Part shown: positions 43,193 through 52,960 of the stretch, one piece after another
Position numbering within the stretch: position 1 is the first letter of the stretch
Layout of the letters: each line of letters begins with the position of its first letter
Origin: Nitrospira sp.
GTDB taxonomy: Bacteria; Nitrospirota; Nitrospiria; Nitrospirales; Nitrospiraceae
Reading direction: 5' to 3'
Length of the DNA stretch: 64,000 bases
Assembly (NCBI GenBank): GCA_030692565.1
Contig: JAUYAO010000059.1
Coordinates: 62,001 to 126,000 of the forward strand
The notes under the pieces: model-generated
Databases searched by the model: none
What the model was told of the DNA's origin: nothing
Seen by the model: only the letters and a program-made list of their open reading frames with translations
Made by a program: the position numbers and the translations under genes

Positions 43193-43966
43193 CTACTTCT
43201 TCTTTTCAGGTTCCTTCTTTTCAGCTTTCGGAGCATCCTTACCGGCGGCTTTCTTGTCGCCACCTTTGGCATCTCCGGCTGCGGCCGCGCCCGCCTTCGC
43301 AGGCTCTCCGCCTTCGCCTGCTTCCTTGCCCTTCGCCACAACTTCCGGCTCGGACGCCGCTGCGCCTGCGCCACCAGTCAGCAGTGCTTCCAGCTTGGCA
43401 TCGGAGATCGGCGCCGCGACACTTACAATCATCAGATCTTCGTCGTCGAGGAATCGGATACCCTCGCGCCGCGCCACATCCTTCAGGTGAATGCCTTGGC
43501 TGATTCCGAGTGAAGACGCATCCACGTCGATCTGGTCCGGCAGCACCGCCGGCAAACATTCGATATGGAGTTCACGGGCATTATTATGCAACACGCCGCC
43601 TTCTTTTACGCCGACAGGAATGCCGCCGGTGACGTGCACCGGCACTTTCACGCGAATCGGCTTGTCCATGGAGATTTCAAACAAATCGGCATGCAACACA
43701 CTGCCGGTAATGGGATCCACCTGATAATCACGCAACAATGCCGTGCGACTCGCCTTAGTCTTGGCGCCGTCTACGGTCAATGACACGAGCACCGTGCTGC
43801 CGGCTTGCGCCTTGAGAATCTTCACCAGTTCATCGGGGTTGACCGTGAGAAGCACACATTCTCCCTGCCCATAGAGCACCGCGGGGATCTTGCCGCTCCG
43901 TCGTAGCTGGCGCGCGATACCCTTCCCCGATTGCTCCCGTACGGTCACTGCTAAATCAAATTTCAT
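43193..43966 (-). CDS. rplY: 50S ribosomal protein L25/general stress protein Ctc
   Basis: Binds 5S rRNA. A 257-residue long form: the L25 domain (GIARQLRRSGKIPAVLYGQG near the start) and the TL5-type beta domain (up to about residue 185), then an Ala/Lys/Glu/Gly-rich tail of about 70 residues. The long low-complexity tail is common in this family and probably disordered. It lies between prs and pth. Confidence 0.95.
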   Translation of the reverse strand: MKFDLAVTVREQSGKGIARQLRRSGKIPAVLYGQGECVLLTVNPDELVKILKAQAGSTVLVSLTVDGAKTKASRTALLRDYQVDPITGSVLHADLFEISMDKPIRVKVPVHVTGGIPVGVKEGGVLHNNARELHIECLPAVLPDQIDVDASSLGISQGIHLKDVARREGIRFLDDEDLMIVSVAAPISDAKLEALLTGGAGAAASEPEVVAKGKEAGEGGEPAKAGAAAAGDAKGGDKKAAGKDAPKAEKKEPEKKK

Positions 43967-44016
43967 GATGCTCCTCCGTCTCTCCTACGTCGATCTGGTC
44001 CCCGCGATTCAAGGAC

Positions 44017-44961
44017 TCAGGCAAATAATGAGCTGACTGATTCGTCTTCGTGAATACGCCGAATGGCCTCGCCCAATAACGGCGCGACCGAAAGTTGATG
44101 CAACTTGGGACAAGCTTGCTCTTTCCCGCGCAAGGGAATGGTATTGGTCACTACCACCTGCGACAGACAGGACTTCGTGATCCGCTCCAACGCCGGCCCT
44201 GACAAGACCGCGTGCGTACAGGCGGCCCACACTTCCCGCGCCCCTTTGTCGGCGCACGCCTGGGCGCCCTGTACAATGGTTCCGGCCGTGTCGATCATAT
44301 CGTCCAGGAGCATCACGCTCTTTCCCTGCACATCGCCGATGATATTCATGATCTGCGCTTGATTCGGGCCTTCACGGCGTTTATCGATAATGGCGAGATT
44401 GGCCTGCAGCCGCTTGGCAAAAGCCCGCGCACGCTCGACCCCGCCGGCGTCCGGCGACACCACAACTAAGTCATTGATCTTCTTCTTGGTGATGTAATCC
44501 AAGAGCACCGGCAATGCATACAAGTGATCGACCGGCACGTTGAAAAACCCCTGAATCTGCCCCGCATGGAGGTCCATCGTCAAGACACGATCGGCACCCG
44601 CGGTACTGATCAAATCGGCCACCAGCTTCGCCGAAATCGGCACGCGCGGTTGATCCTTCCGATCCTGCCGCCCATAACCAAAGTAGGGAATAACCGCTGT
44701 GATCCGGTTCGCCGACGAACGTTTCAGCGCGTCGATGATGATCAACAGCTCCAGAAGTGAATCGTTCACAGGCTGACAAGTCGACTGCACGACAAAGATG
44801 TCAGCGCCGCGCACATTTTCATCGACTTTGACCCGGATCTCGCCGTCACTAAAGGAAGAGACGGTGGCCGCCCCGAGCTTTTGCCCGAGGTAGGTGCAAA
44901 TCTCATGGGCAAGCGCAGGATTAGCGTTCCCAGAGAATATTTTCAGTTCTCTGTTCATCAC
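44017..44961 (-). CDS. prs: Ribose-phosphate pyrophosphokinase
   Basis: Makes PRPP from ribose 5-phosphate and ATP for nucleotide, His and Trp synthesis. It has [21 protein letters not shown] near residue 94 (in two parts), [19 protein letters not shown] and the PRPP loop [13 protein letters not shown]. 314 residues. It follows ispE after 207 bases. The gap is AT-rich near 44985-45020 and then has a small hairpin of GCAGAG/CTCTGC type around 45050, with no tRNA gene visible. Confidence 0.96.
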   Translation of the reverse strand: MMNRELKIFSGNANPALAHEICTYLGQKLGAATVSSFSDGEIRVKVDENVRGADIFVVQSTCQPVNDSLLELLIIIDALKRSSANRITAVIPYFGYGRQDRKDQPRVPISAKLVADLISTAGADRVLTMDLHAGQIQGFFNVPVDHLYALPVLLDYITKKKINDLVVVSPDAGGVERARAFAKRLQANLAIIDKRREGPNQAQIMNIIGDVQGKSVMLLDDMIDTAGTIVQGAQACADKGAREVWAACTHAVLSGPALERITKSCLSQVVVTNTIPLRGKEQACPKLHQLSVAPLLGEAIRRIHEDESVSSLFA

Positions 44962-45168
44962 CGACTTCTCAAACGATCCAATCTCTTACTATTAAGTAAC
45001 TGAATTCTTGAAAATTCTTGGGTGAATTGACTTACCGGCGGACGTCGGCAGAGTGCAGAGGCTCTGCTACCTTGCTCACGGCTCGCTGCGGAAGAAGCCA
45101 ACCAAGTGGCGGACTGTATCGGAAAGGCCTCGGATTTGTCAACCGATTGCCGGCAAATCGGAAGGCGC

Positions 45169-46092
45169 TCACTCGACTCGCAGTTTTCCAGAACTGGTCT
45201 GCGCCACAAATGTCTTCAATTCCCGCCGCCCGTGAAAGTACGCAGCCGCCCGGCGAGCGCCGGCCTCGTCCTGGAATATCCCGAACACCGTCGCACCGCT
45301 GCCGGACAACAAGGCCAGCTGAGCGCCCCGGCTCAACAAGTCCCGCTTGATCTGATGAAGAACAGGATGCGTCGCGAACACCGGGCCTTCGAAATCGTTT
45401 GAAGCCAGGCTGATCACATCCTCCCATGCAGTCCGGCTCTGTGACGCAAGCTGGGTGCATCGATCGGAAAGCGGGGCCACCCCTTGCCGCGTTGCAGACA
45501 GTTGCTGATAGGCCCATTTCGTTTCCACGGGGAAGCCGGGATTTACGAGCACGGCCCAACGGGCATCGGCCAGGTGAATCGCCCTGACCTGCTCGCCTCG
45601 ACCAACAACGACTGCAGTCGGCGCATGAAAGAAGAACGGGACATCGCTTCCAAGCTCTTGACCGATTTCCGCCATCCGGGCTGCTGACCAGCCGACGTTC
45701 AGAAGTCGATCGATTCCAAGAATGGTTGCCGCCGCATCGCTGCTCCCGCCACCAAGGCCAGCGCCCATTGGAATGCGCTTTGCCATCTGGATGTCGAGAC
45801 CGATCTTTCGCTGCAATTGCACGAGCACCGCTGCCGCGGCACGATAGACAAGGTTGGTCTGATCGACGCTAAGCGAATGACTGTCGCACTCTAACCGAAT
45901 CTCCGTGTGCTGCGGAGCCAGGCGAATGGTGACGACGTCTTCAAGTCCAACCGTCTGCATGAGGCTCCACACATTGTGAAACCCGTCCGGACGGCGATCG
46001 AGCACCCGCAGGATCAGATTAACCTTGGCTGGAGCGAATACGGTAACGGCGGATCGAGGGGGATTGGGCGAATCTTCGTGCGGTCTAGTCAC
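45169..46092 (-). CDS. ispE: 4-diphosphocytidyl-2-C-methyl-D-erythritol kinase
   Basis: GHMP kinase of the MEP isoprenoid pathway. It has FAPAKVNLILRVLDRRPDG near the start, the ATP-binding glycine loop PMGAGLGGGSSDAAATI near residue 98, and LLSGSGATVFGIF at the end. 307 residues. It follows pilR, with the two ends overlapping by eight bases on the same strand (45169-46092 against 46085-47470), so read-through from the pil genes is likely. Confidence 0.94.
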   Translation of the reverse strand: MTRPHEDSPNPPRSAVTVFAPAKVNLILRVLDRRPDGFHNVWSLMQTVGLEDVVTIRLAPQHTEIRLECDSHSLSVDQTNLVYRAAAAVLVQLQRKIGLDIQMAKRIPMGAGLGGGSSDAAATILGIDRLLNVGWSAARMAEIGQELGSDVPFFFHAPTAVVVGRGEQVRAIHLADARWAVLVNPGFPVETKWAYQQLSATRQGVAPLSDRCTQLASQSRTAWEDVISLASNDFEGPVFATHPVLHQIKRDLLSRGAQLALLSGSGATVFGIFQDEAGARRAAAYFHGRRELKTFVAQTSSGKLRVE

Positions 46093-47470
46093 GGCCTCCC
46101 TTTATAGCATACTTCTCGAGCCGGTAGCGGAATGATCGGGTGTTGAGCCGGAGCAATCTGGCCGCTTTCTTTTTCACCCACTGGGTCCGCTCCAACGCCT
46201 TCAGCAGGAGGTCCTTCTCAAGGCCATTGATCATTCCCTCAAGGTCTAACCCATCTTCCGGCAGTTCGGTCGGGACCCCGCCCTGTTGTTGGGGCGATAC
46301 TGTCCGGTGAAGCCATCCACGCATGTCAGCGTCCGTCACTGGGCCCCCGGTTGAGAATGCGACCACTCGCTCAATCAAGTTTTCCAGCTCTCGCACATTG
46401 CCACGCCACTCATGCCCTAACAGTACTTGCATTGCCTCAGGGCTGATCGTCGGCATCGGTTTCCCGCTTTCCTTGGAAAACCGCGTGAGAAAATGCGTGA
46501 CGAGCAGCGGAATATCACCGGAACGCAGTCGAAGCGGTGGGAGACGGATCGGAATGACATCCAAACGGTAGTACAGATCTTCACGGAAGGAGCCATCCGC
46601 CACGGCCTTCTCAAGATCTTTATTCGTCGCAGCCACGATGCGCACATCGACCTTAATATCCTGCGTCCCGCCGACTCGACGAAATTCGCGTTCCTGAATC
46701 ACCCGCAATAACTTCACCTGGATCGTCGGCGTCGTGTCCCCGATCTCATCCAAGAAAATCGTGCCTCCGTTCGCGACTTCGAACAGCCCGGCTTTGTTGG
46801 AAATGGCACCCGTGAACGAGCCCTTCATATGCCCGAATAACTCGCTCTCCAAGAGCGTTTCGGGCACCGCACTGCAATTCACGGCCACAAACGGCAAGGG
46901 GCTCCGCGCACTATTGTAGTGGATCGCCCGAGCGACGAGTTCTTTGCCGGTCCCGCTCTCTCCGCAAATCAACACATTGCTCTTTGAGTCGGCGACTTTC
47001 TTCACCACATCGAACACCTTCTGCATCGCCTCACTCTGTCCCACCAACTGGGCAAAGGACGACTGACTCGCCATCTCGCGCTTCAACAAGATGTTCTCTG
47101 TCGTCAACCGCCGTTTCTCGAGTGCATTCCGGATGATCAATTGCACTTCATCAACCTGGAACGGCTTCGTAAGATAGTCGTACGCGCCCTGCTTCATCGC
47201 CTCAACGGCCGAGTCCGCCGTGGCAAAGGCCGTAATGATCAGGACCACAGTTTCTGGCGAGGCGGACTTGACGGCCCGGAGCACTTCCATTCCATCCACT
47301 TTGGGCATCCGCAGGTCGGTAATCACGAGATCGAAAATTTCTTTCTGCAACTGTTCAATCGCCTCTTCACCATCCGACACCGCCGTGACGGCATACCCCG
47401 CCCGCTTGAGCATGATGCTCAACACTTCCCGCAAACTCTGCTCATCGTCAACGACTAAGATCTTTTCCAT
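46085..47470 (-). CDS. pilR: Sigma-54-dependent response regulator, PilR type
   Basis: A 461-residue NtrC-family activator: receiver (D52 in LVITDLRMP), AAA+ domain with Walker A GESGTGKE, the sigma-54-contact loop GSFTGA (Ser in place of the usual Ala of GAFTGA), Walker B GGTIFLDEIGD, and a C-terminal Fis-type helix-turn-helix. It overlaps the sensor kinase gene by 16 bases. Assignment to PilR rather than another NtrC member rests on the PilS-like kinase and pilC beside it. No -24/-12 promoter was found in the window. Confidence 0.87.
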   Translation of the reverse strand: MEKILVVDDEQSLREVLSIMLKRAGYAVTAVSDGEEAIEQLQKEIFDLVITDLRMPKVDGMEVLRAVKSASPETVVLIITAFATADSAVEAMKQGAYDYLTKPFQVDEVQLIIRNALEKRRLTTENILLKREMASQSSFAQLVGQSEAMQKVFDVVKKVADSKSNVLICGESGTGKELVARAIHYNSARSPLPFVAVNCSAVPETLLESELFGHMKGSFTGAISNKAGLFEVANGGTIFLDEIGDTTPTIQVKLLRVIQEREFRRVGGTQDIKVDVRIVAATNKDLEKAVADGSFREDLYYRLDVIPIRLPPLRLRSGDIPLLVTHFLTRFSKESGKPMPTISPEAMQVLLGHEWRGNVRELENLIERVVAFSTGGPVTDADMRGWLHRTVSPQQQGGVPTELPEDGLDLEGMINGLEKDLLLKALERTQWVKKKAARLLRLNTRSFRYRLEKYAIKGGRD

Positions 47471-49146
47471 GGCTCCCTACCTTCATGCCAGAGCCTCACG
47501 CCGACATCGGCCGAGCGGGGCAAGCACACCACAAATCGAGACCCCTCATGCTCTTTGCTCTCAACTTTGATCCACCCCCCATGCAAATCGACAATCCGAT
47601 GAACCGCCGCAAGACCCAATCCTGACCCCTGTTTTTTGGTCGTAAAGAACGGAAGAAAGATGTTGTCGAGATTCTTCTTCGAGATCCCTTCGCCGGTATC
47701 TTGGAAAGAAATCTCGATGACCTCTCCTTTACGCCCGCCAACATCGATGGCTCTGCAGCTGGTCGCGATCGTCAATTGTCCGCCCTTCGGCATGGCATCA
47801 AACGCATTCGTGGCAAGATTCCAGAACACCTGCTTCAACTGATCCTGATCCACCTGCCCGGCCAACGCCTCACGAGACGGCTTGGCTTCAATCCGAATAT
47901 TCGCTCTCGTCCGAGCTTCATGTTGTACCAGATCAAGGGTCTCGGCAAGGAGTTTGTTCAAATCATGCTCGGCCAGATTCAAAGCCGGAGGCCGTGCATA
48001 CTGGAGAAACTCCGTGATGATTGTATCGAGTCGCGTCGCCTCCCGAATCGCGATGTCCATCAGCCGCTGGCTCGTCTCATCCGCATGAAGATCCTTCCGC
48101 AACATTTGCATCGCCCCAGCCAACGCGCCGAGCGGGTTGCGGATCTCGTGGGCCATCCCGGCCGACATTTCGCCCAGACTGGCAAGCCAATCTTTCCGGC
48201 GCATTTCCTCTTCAAGATCCCGAATCTGCGTCAAGTCTTTGAAGACGCCGACCATCCCTGTCGTCTTTCCACGTTCCTGGAGTGGCGACAGCGTCATCCC
48301 CAGCATTAAGCGACTCCCGTCCGCGCGCGTACACTCCACTTCGAACCGCATATGTGCAGCCCCTTCGTCCGGCACATCCAGAGATCGATCCGGATGCCAG
48401 TTAAACACGTCTCGCCAGGGGCGCCCTTGAACTTGCGCGAGATTATGTCCGGTGGCTTCCTGTGCGGCAGGGTTAAAGGAGGTGATTCGCCCCTCCTCAT
48501 CAGCAGTAAATACGCCGCTACTGATGCTGTGAATGATGTTTTCATGAAAAGCCTGAAGACGGCTGAGTCCCTGCTCTTTTTCCTTGAGCGAATGATCCGC
48601 ACGTTGAAGCTGTTCTGTCAGAAGGCCACTCAAGAAGCCCACCACCAAGAACGCCAGACTGTGAACCCCAAACGTCTGAAGCGTTTCCGGCGCACTCAGA
48701 CGTGTCCTGGGCAACCAACCCCAGGCTTCAGTGAGCCCATATAATTGAAGATTAGTCAGGAGGCCGAAGAGGATGACGCACAGGCTGGCGGTCAGGAGGC
48801 CGACCTTCCGGCGAGGCACCAGGCTCGCCAACGTAACCGAGATCACATACAGCACCAAAAACGGGCTCTCGATCCCGCCGGTTCTTGCGATCAAGACTGT
48901 TTCGAGTAGGAAGTCGATGCCGATCTGCACCCAGGCTAGTTGGACCAACCCCTCAGTGGTGGTCACAAAACGAAGAGCGAGGGCATACCCAATGGTGATC
49001 GCGTAGGTGAACACGATCAGGCTATAGAACGTCTCGACCTGTTCCCCTCTCGTGACTTGGAACGTGAGAGAAAGCCCGAGCAGGAGAGTCACAACGAGGA
49101 CTCTCAGGCCGATTAGCCATTGGATTCTTGCTTTGATTTCGGCCAC
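47455..49146 (-). CDS. pilS: Membrane sensor histidine kinase, PilS type
   Basis: A 563-residue kinase with about six membrane helices in the first 180 residues, a PAS domain (about 195-310), HisKA with MAHEIRNPLGALAGAM, and HATPase with DTGEGISKKNL and KKQGSGLGLA. The membrane layout and partner pilR resemble PilS, which senses pilin levels in the inner membrane. The pilC gene ends 191 bases upstream, with a 12-bp perfect inverted repeat in between. Confidence 0.87.
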   Translation of the reverse strand: MAEIKARIQWLIGLRVLVVTLLLGLSLTFQVTRGEQVETFYSLIVFTYAITIGYALALRFVTTTEGLVQLAWVQIGIDFLLETVLIARTGGIESPFLVLYVISVTLASLVPRRKVGLLTASLCVILFGLLTNLQLYGLTEAWGWLPRTRLSAPETLQTFGVHSLAFLVVGFLSGLLTEQLQRADHSLKEKEQGLSRLQAFHENIIHSISSGVFTADEEGRITSFNPAAQEATGHNLAQVQGRPWRDVFNWHPDRSLDVPDEGAAHMRFEVECTRADGSRLMLGMTLSPLQERGKTTGMVGVFKDLTQIRDLEEEMRRKDWLASLGEMSAGMAHEIRNPLGALAGAMQMLRKDLHADETSQRLMDIAIREATRLDTIITEFLQYARPPALNLAEHDLNKLLAETLDLVQHEARTRANIRIEAKPSREALAGQVDQDQLKQVFWNLATNAFDAMPKGGQLTIATSCRAIDVGGRKGEVIEISFQDTGEGISKKNLDNIFLPFFTTKKQGSGLGLAAVHRIVDLHGGWIKVESKEHEGSRFVVCLPRSADVGVRLWHEGREPWKRS

Positions 49147-49266
49147 AGAGACTCCGGAACCTAGGAGAGAAAACCGCTCAGAGAAGCCTTAAGAAAGGGG
49201 ATGGGAAACCGTTCCGCATGGAATTCAGCACTGACGAAAAACCGGTATGCCAACATGGTCAGATCG

Positions 49267-49299
49267 GCAGACGTCGGCACGCTATTCGCCGACGTCTGC
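49267..49299. repeat. Perfect 12-bp inverted repeat between pilC and pilS
   Basis: GCAGACGTCGGC at 49267-49278 and GCCGACGTCTGC at 49288-49299, with a nine-base loop. There is no T-run on either strand. It could be an RNA hairpin in the pilC-pilS mRNA or a protein-binding site. Confidence 0.6.
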
Positions 49300-49337
49300 T
49301 GAATCACCTAGGTCACACGGTCCGTTCGAAAGCACCT

Positions 49338-50552
49338 TTACCCAATCGCCGACGCCATCGTGAAGATCGGCAGGTACATCGCGATGACGATGAAGCCGAC
49401 CGTGACGCCGAGAAACACCATCATCATCGGCTCGAGTAACGCCGTCAGATTCGTCACCGCCGCATCGACTTCGTCCTCATAAAAATCGGCGATTTTCCCG
49501 AGCATATTGTCGAGCGCACCGGTGGATTCGCCGACGGCAATCATGTGGGTCACCATCTTGGGAAACGCCTCGCTCTTGGCCAGCGGCTCAGAAATCGTCT
49601 TCCCTCCGCTGATGCTGACGCGTGCATCCATCAGCACGTTTTCGATGACTTTATTCCCGGCCGTCTTGGCACAAATCGACAAGGCCTCTAGCAGGGGTAC
49701 TCCGCTCGTAATCAGCGTGCCCAGTGTCCGCGTAAACTTGGCAACCGACGCCTTTCGAATCAAGTCGCCGAACACCGGCAACCTCAGAACAATCTTATCG
49801 ACCATTAACCTGCCCTGAGGAGTCGCGTAGTACTTCTTGAACGCGATCACGCCGCCGACGATCGCACCAAGAATAATGTACCAATTCCCTTGCGCAAAGT
49901 TACTCATGTCGATGACGAGCTGAGTAGGCCCTGGCAAGGCCATCTTCCCGCCAGACATTTCCTTGAACATCTTTTCAAAGACGGGAATGACCCAGATCAT
50001 CAATACCGTGATGACAATCGCAGCAATACCGCAAATAGCTGCCGGATAGACCATGGCGCTCTTAATCTGGGATTTCAGCTTCATCGCCTTTTCGATGTGC
50101 TTGGAGAGACGCGCGAGAATGGTATCCAGCAATCCACCGACTTCACCGGCGTTCACCATGTTGCAGTAGAGATCGTCGAAGATTTTCGGATGCCGACGCA
50201 ACGCATCGGAAAAGGTCGAGCCGCCTTCAACTGACCCCTTGATTTCACCAACGGCTTTTCGAAGCGCCGCATTTTCCGACTGTGTCGAGAGGATCTCCAA
50301 GCATTGGATCAAGGGCAGACCCGCGTTGATCATCGTTCCAAACTGCCGGGTGAAAACGACGAGATCCTTTTCCGTCATTCCGTTGCCGAAGCTCAGCTTG
50401 AACCCTTCTTTCGACCCCTTCTCCTCAAGGCTGGTCACCACCACGCTTTGCTTCCGGAGCTGGTCGACAGCCTCATCGCGGCTCTTGGCCACAAGCTCGC
50501 CCTTCTTGACCGCACCAGACTTGCTTCGTCCAACGTATGCAAACGTAGCCAT
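49338..50552 (-). CDS. pilC: Type IV pilus inner-membrane platform protein
   Basis: A 404-residue GspF/PilC-family protein that anchors the pilus motor in the inner membrane. It has the start ATFAYVGRSKSGAVKKGEL, two copies of the T2SF domain (about 70-195 and 270-395) with RRHPKIFDDLYCNMVNAGE (in the first) and KSEAFPKMVTHMIAVGE (in the second), and three hydrophobic segments. The start ATG (50552) is preferred over an upstream extension. The motor ATPases and pilin genes are not in the window. Confidence 0.92.
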   Translation of the reverse strand: MATFAYVGRSKSGAVKKGELVAKSRDEAVDQLRKQSVVVTSLEEKGSKEGFKLSFGNGMTEKDLVVFTRQFGTMINAGLPLIQCLEILSTQSENAALRKAVGEIKGSVEGGSTFSDALRRHPKIFDDLYCNMVNAGEVGGLLDTILARLSKHIEKAMKLKSQIKSAMVYPAAICGIAAIVITVLMIWVIPVFEKMFKEMSGGKMALPGPTQLVIDMSNFAQGNWYIILGAIVGGVIAFKKYYATPQGRLMVDKIVLRLPVFGDLIRKASVAKFTRTLGTLITSGVPLLEALSICAKTAGNKVIENVLMDARVSISGGKTISEPLAKSEAFPKMVTHMIAVGESTGALDNMLGKIADFYEDEVDAAVTNLTALLEPMMMVFLGVTVGFIVIAMYLPIFTMASAIG

Positions 50553-50709
50553 AGGCGTGTAATCCTGTTGTGGCTCCCTGAGCCGGTTAGGGAACAAACG
50601 TGTATCTACGTGGTGAGTCTACTGGGGGGGCAAAAACCTGTCAAAACAAATGCATTATCTATGCGGCCTGAGAGCGATGGGAGCGAGTTGGATGGCCCTC
50701 ATCAGTGCG

Positions 50710-51252
50710 TCAGCCGACAGAACCGTTCAAGTGGGTTCGTCGATACCCTCGATACAAGTAGTGCAGCCCGGAGCCTAAGGTAAACGCCACCATGACCAGT
50801 AATAACGGGAACAACGCACCGATCTTCATTCCCCGCCAGATCATGGCAATCACCAGCACGACATAGGTCAGCTGGCACAAGGTCGTACCTTTGCCCAAGA
50901 TCGTCGGCGTGATGTCGATGGCAATATTCGTCACATGGGCGACGACTGTCCCCAACATCAAGATGAGATCCCTGCTCACCACCAGGATCACAACCCATGA
51001 TGGCACGAGGTGCAGGATGGAGAGCGTGAGAAAGGCCGACGTAAGCAGGAGCTTGTCAGCTAATGGATCGAGAATTTCCCCCAACTTGGTCTGCTGATTG
51101 GTCAAGCGCGCGACCAGTCCATCCAATGCGTCGGTGAGACCGGCGCAGAGTAAGGCCGCCAGCGCATACCCATACTGCCGATAGGTCATGAACCCCACGA
51201 ACACGGGGATCAGGAGGATCCGCAAGATCGTCAGACTATTAGGTATGTTCAT
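50710..51252 (-). CDS. pgsA: CDP-diacylglycerol-glycerol-3-phosphate 3-phosphatidyltransferase
   Basis: Makes phosphatidylglycerol-phosphate. It has the CDP-alcohol phosphotransferase motif, seen as DALDGLVAR then GEILDPLADK, and several membrane helices. 180 residues. The start ATG gives MNIPNSLTILRILLIP, the usual N terminus; upstream in-frame codons are unlike the family. The promoter lies about 40 bases upstream. Confidence 0.93.
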   Translation of the reverse strand: MNIPNSLTILRILLIPVFVGFMTYRQYGYALAALLCAGLTDALDGLVARLTNQQTKLGEILDPLADKLLLTSAFLTLSILHLVPSWVVILVVSRDLILMLGTVVAHVTNIAIDITPTILGKGTTLCQLTYVVLVIAMIWRGMKIGALFPLLLVMVAFTLGSGLHYLYRGYRRTHLNGSVG

Positions 51253-51293
51253 GCGGCCGCGCAGAACCTCCGTCTGATGGACTACCGGTCGCC

Positions 51294-51323
51294 ATCTTAG
51301 TGAGGGGATTTTGGGGTTGTCAA
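51294..51323 (-). promoter_or_regulatory. Sigma-70-type promoter of pgsA
   Basis: On the - strand TTGACA (51318-51323) and TAAGAT (51294-51299) are spaced by 18 bases. Divergent from, and nearly touching, the + strand promoter at 51329. Confidence 0.65.
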
Positions 51324-51328
51324 CGCGG

Positions 51329-51357
51329 TTGCAGTGGCGCAGCCAGCCGCCTATAAT
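51329..51357 (+). promoter_or_regulatory. Sigma-70-type promoter of the 51398 gene
   Basis: TTGCAG (51329-51334) and a perfect TATAAT (51352-51357) with a 17-base spacer, 40 bases before the ATG at 51398. Confidence 0.7.
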
Positions 51358-51397
51358 CTGCCCTCGCTGTCTCAATACGGAATCTGTGGAGGAATTG

Positions 51398-51715
51398 ATG
51401 AGCGCGTTGCCCTTGATGATGAAGAAAGAAGGACTGGTTGAGAAACATCAGCTGGAAGGCGTGGATCCAAGCGATCGCTATTTTAGTCGCGCCCTTCTGG
51501 TGAGTCGAACCGGCGCCGGGTATTCAGGGAAAATCATGTACGAAGCCCTCATCGTCCAAGGCGGGTCACACTCAACGATCGGAGTCGCCGTGCGCGAGGT
51601 GGTTGAGAAGCTTCAGGGAATGGGGTTTGTACGCTTGCGCACGAGAGCCAACTTCAGAGGCACCCGCTACCTTGCTGAAAAAGAAACGTGGATCGACTAT
51701 CCCGACCCCGCCTAA
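51398..51715 (+). CDS. Small conserved-looking protein of unknown function
   Basis: A 105-residue protein with a strong promoter and ribosome binding site (GGAGG before the ATG), so expression is likely. The sequence is mixed alpha/beta with ALIVQGGSHSTIGVAVREVVEKLQGMGFVRLRTR (two parts) and a charged end. I do not recognise the family; it lacks signal peptide, Cys or membrane segments. It overlaps the converging hydrolase gene by four bases. Confidence 0.65.
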   Translation: MSALPLMMKKEGLVEKHQLEGVDPSDRYFSRALLVSRTGAGYSGKIMYEALIVQGGSHSTIGVAVREVVEKLQGMGFVRLRTRANFRGTRYLAEKETWIDYPDPA

Positions 51716-52866
51716 TCACACCCTATATATTCCCGATAGACCAGCTCGTGGATCAGCGGTCGAAACGCTTTAATCCGCTCATTCTTCCTGGTCGGGTGCA
51801 CCCGATTGGACAACAAGACGATCTCCAGCTCATGACGCGGATCAATCCACACCGACGTCCCCGTATATCCTAAGTGGCCAAAAGAAACCTCGGATAGAAG
51901 TCTCCCCGCCGACGACGGAAACGACGGAGTATCCCACCCCAACGCCCAGCTCGTCCCGGGCACGGCCGTCTGTCGACCGGTAAACTCTTTGACAAGCAGC
52001 GCATCAAGAACGGACGACCGTCGATGATAGGCCTGCAGCCAGGCCCCTGCCACGGCCAACACCGCCGCTGCCGTTCCGAAGAGACCCGCATGCCCGGCAA
52101 CACCGCCAAGAGACGCCGCATTTTCATCGTGAACTTCGCCGCATAATAGTCGCCCCCTCCAGACATCGTGTTCAGTGGGCGCAACCTCACCCCCACGTCG
52201 ACGGGCGCATTGAAGAAAGTCATCTGCCCATTCCGCCGGCACAAATCCCATCTGCGATGTTTCTGCCAGAGAAGCGATCCGGTCACGAAAGAATTCCTGG
52301 GGCGGAGCGCCGCTGCACCGCTCCACGACCATTCCCAGAAGCATAAATCCCAGATCACTGTAGAGGCTTCGCGCCCCTCGCTGATAGATCAGGGCTTCGT
52401 CCCGGATCAGCTTCATGAGCCCGAGACGCGAGCGACCGCGCCGTTCTTCTGTCGCGGGGATGGAGGCCGTCGGACTCAGTCGCTCATAATACCCTCGCCA
52501 ACCAGGAAGCCCCGAACTATGCGTCAACAGATGCCAGAGCGACGCCGTGCCGATTGGACTGCCAGCCAGCTCCGGGAGTATCGATTCAACCCGATCATGC
52601 AGCTCACATCGTCCGGCTTGGATGAGCATCACCAAACCCGTTACCGTAGACAACGGCTTCGTGAGCGAGGCCAGATCATAGACCGTCGCCGGCTGAACGG
52701 CTCGAGCGGCGTCAAGAGTCGACACGAGCCCAGCGGTAAACATATCGGCCTGGCCGCCGCCATAGCGCACAGCCAGCACGGCCCCGGGAAACACTCCGTC
52801 CGTGACGGCCTGCTCAAGTGCCGCCTGAATGAGAGGAACATTCGGCATGGTGGGCGATTGACTCAC
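51712..52866 (-). CDS. Class C beta-lactamase-fold serine hydrolase
   Basis: A 384-residue protein of the AmpC/DD-peptidase superfamily. It has the Ser-x-x-Lys motif in LASLTKPLS (near residue 66), a Tyr motif as YSDLGF (Asp in the usual Asn place) and the third motif as HLGYTGTS. There is no clear signal peptide; the start may be the later ATG at 52848. These enzymes include esterases, peptidases and cell-wall hydrolases, so the substrate is open. It lies 94 bases beyond divIVA on the same strand. Confidence 0.8.
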   Translation of the reverse strand: MSQSPTMPNVPLIQAALEQAVTDGVFPGAVLAVRYGGGQADMFTAGLVSTLDAARAVQPATVYDLASLTKPLSTVTGLVMLIQAGRCELHDRVESILPELAGSPIGTASLWHLLTHSSGLPGWRGYYERLSPTASIPATEERRGRSRLGLMKLIRDEALIYQRGARSLYSDLGFMLLGMVVERCSGAPPQEFFRDRIASLAETSQMGFVPAEWADDFLQCARRRGGEVAPTEHDVWRGRLLCGEVHDENAASLGGVAGHAGLFGTAAAVLAVAGAWLQAYHRRSSVLDALLVKEFTGRQTAVPGTSWALGWDTPSFPSSAGRLLSEVSFGHLGYTGTSVWIDPRHELEIVLLSNRVHPTRKNERIKAFRPLIHELVYREYIGCD

Positions 52867-52960
52867 GAAGATGATGAACCCGCGGTGATTACGGCATCAC
52901 CGTACCTGACCAGGCGACCGGAAGCAGAAACGAGTCAACGCCACCACGCAGCCGAAGAGA

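Noticed and set aside
44962-45168. Search for tRNA-Gln or another tRNA between ispE and prs
   Set aside because: A tRNA is often found here in other bacteria, but no cloverleaf or CCA-type acceptor end could be built; only a short hairpin is present.
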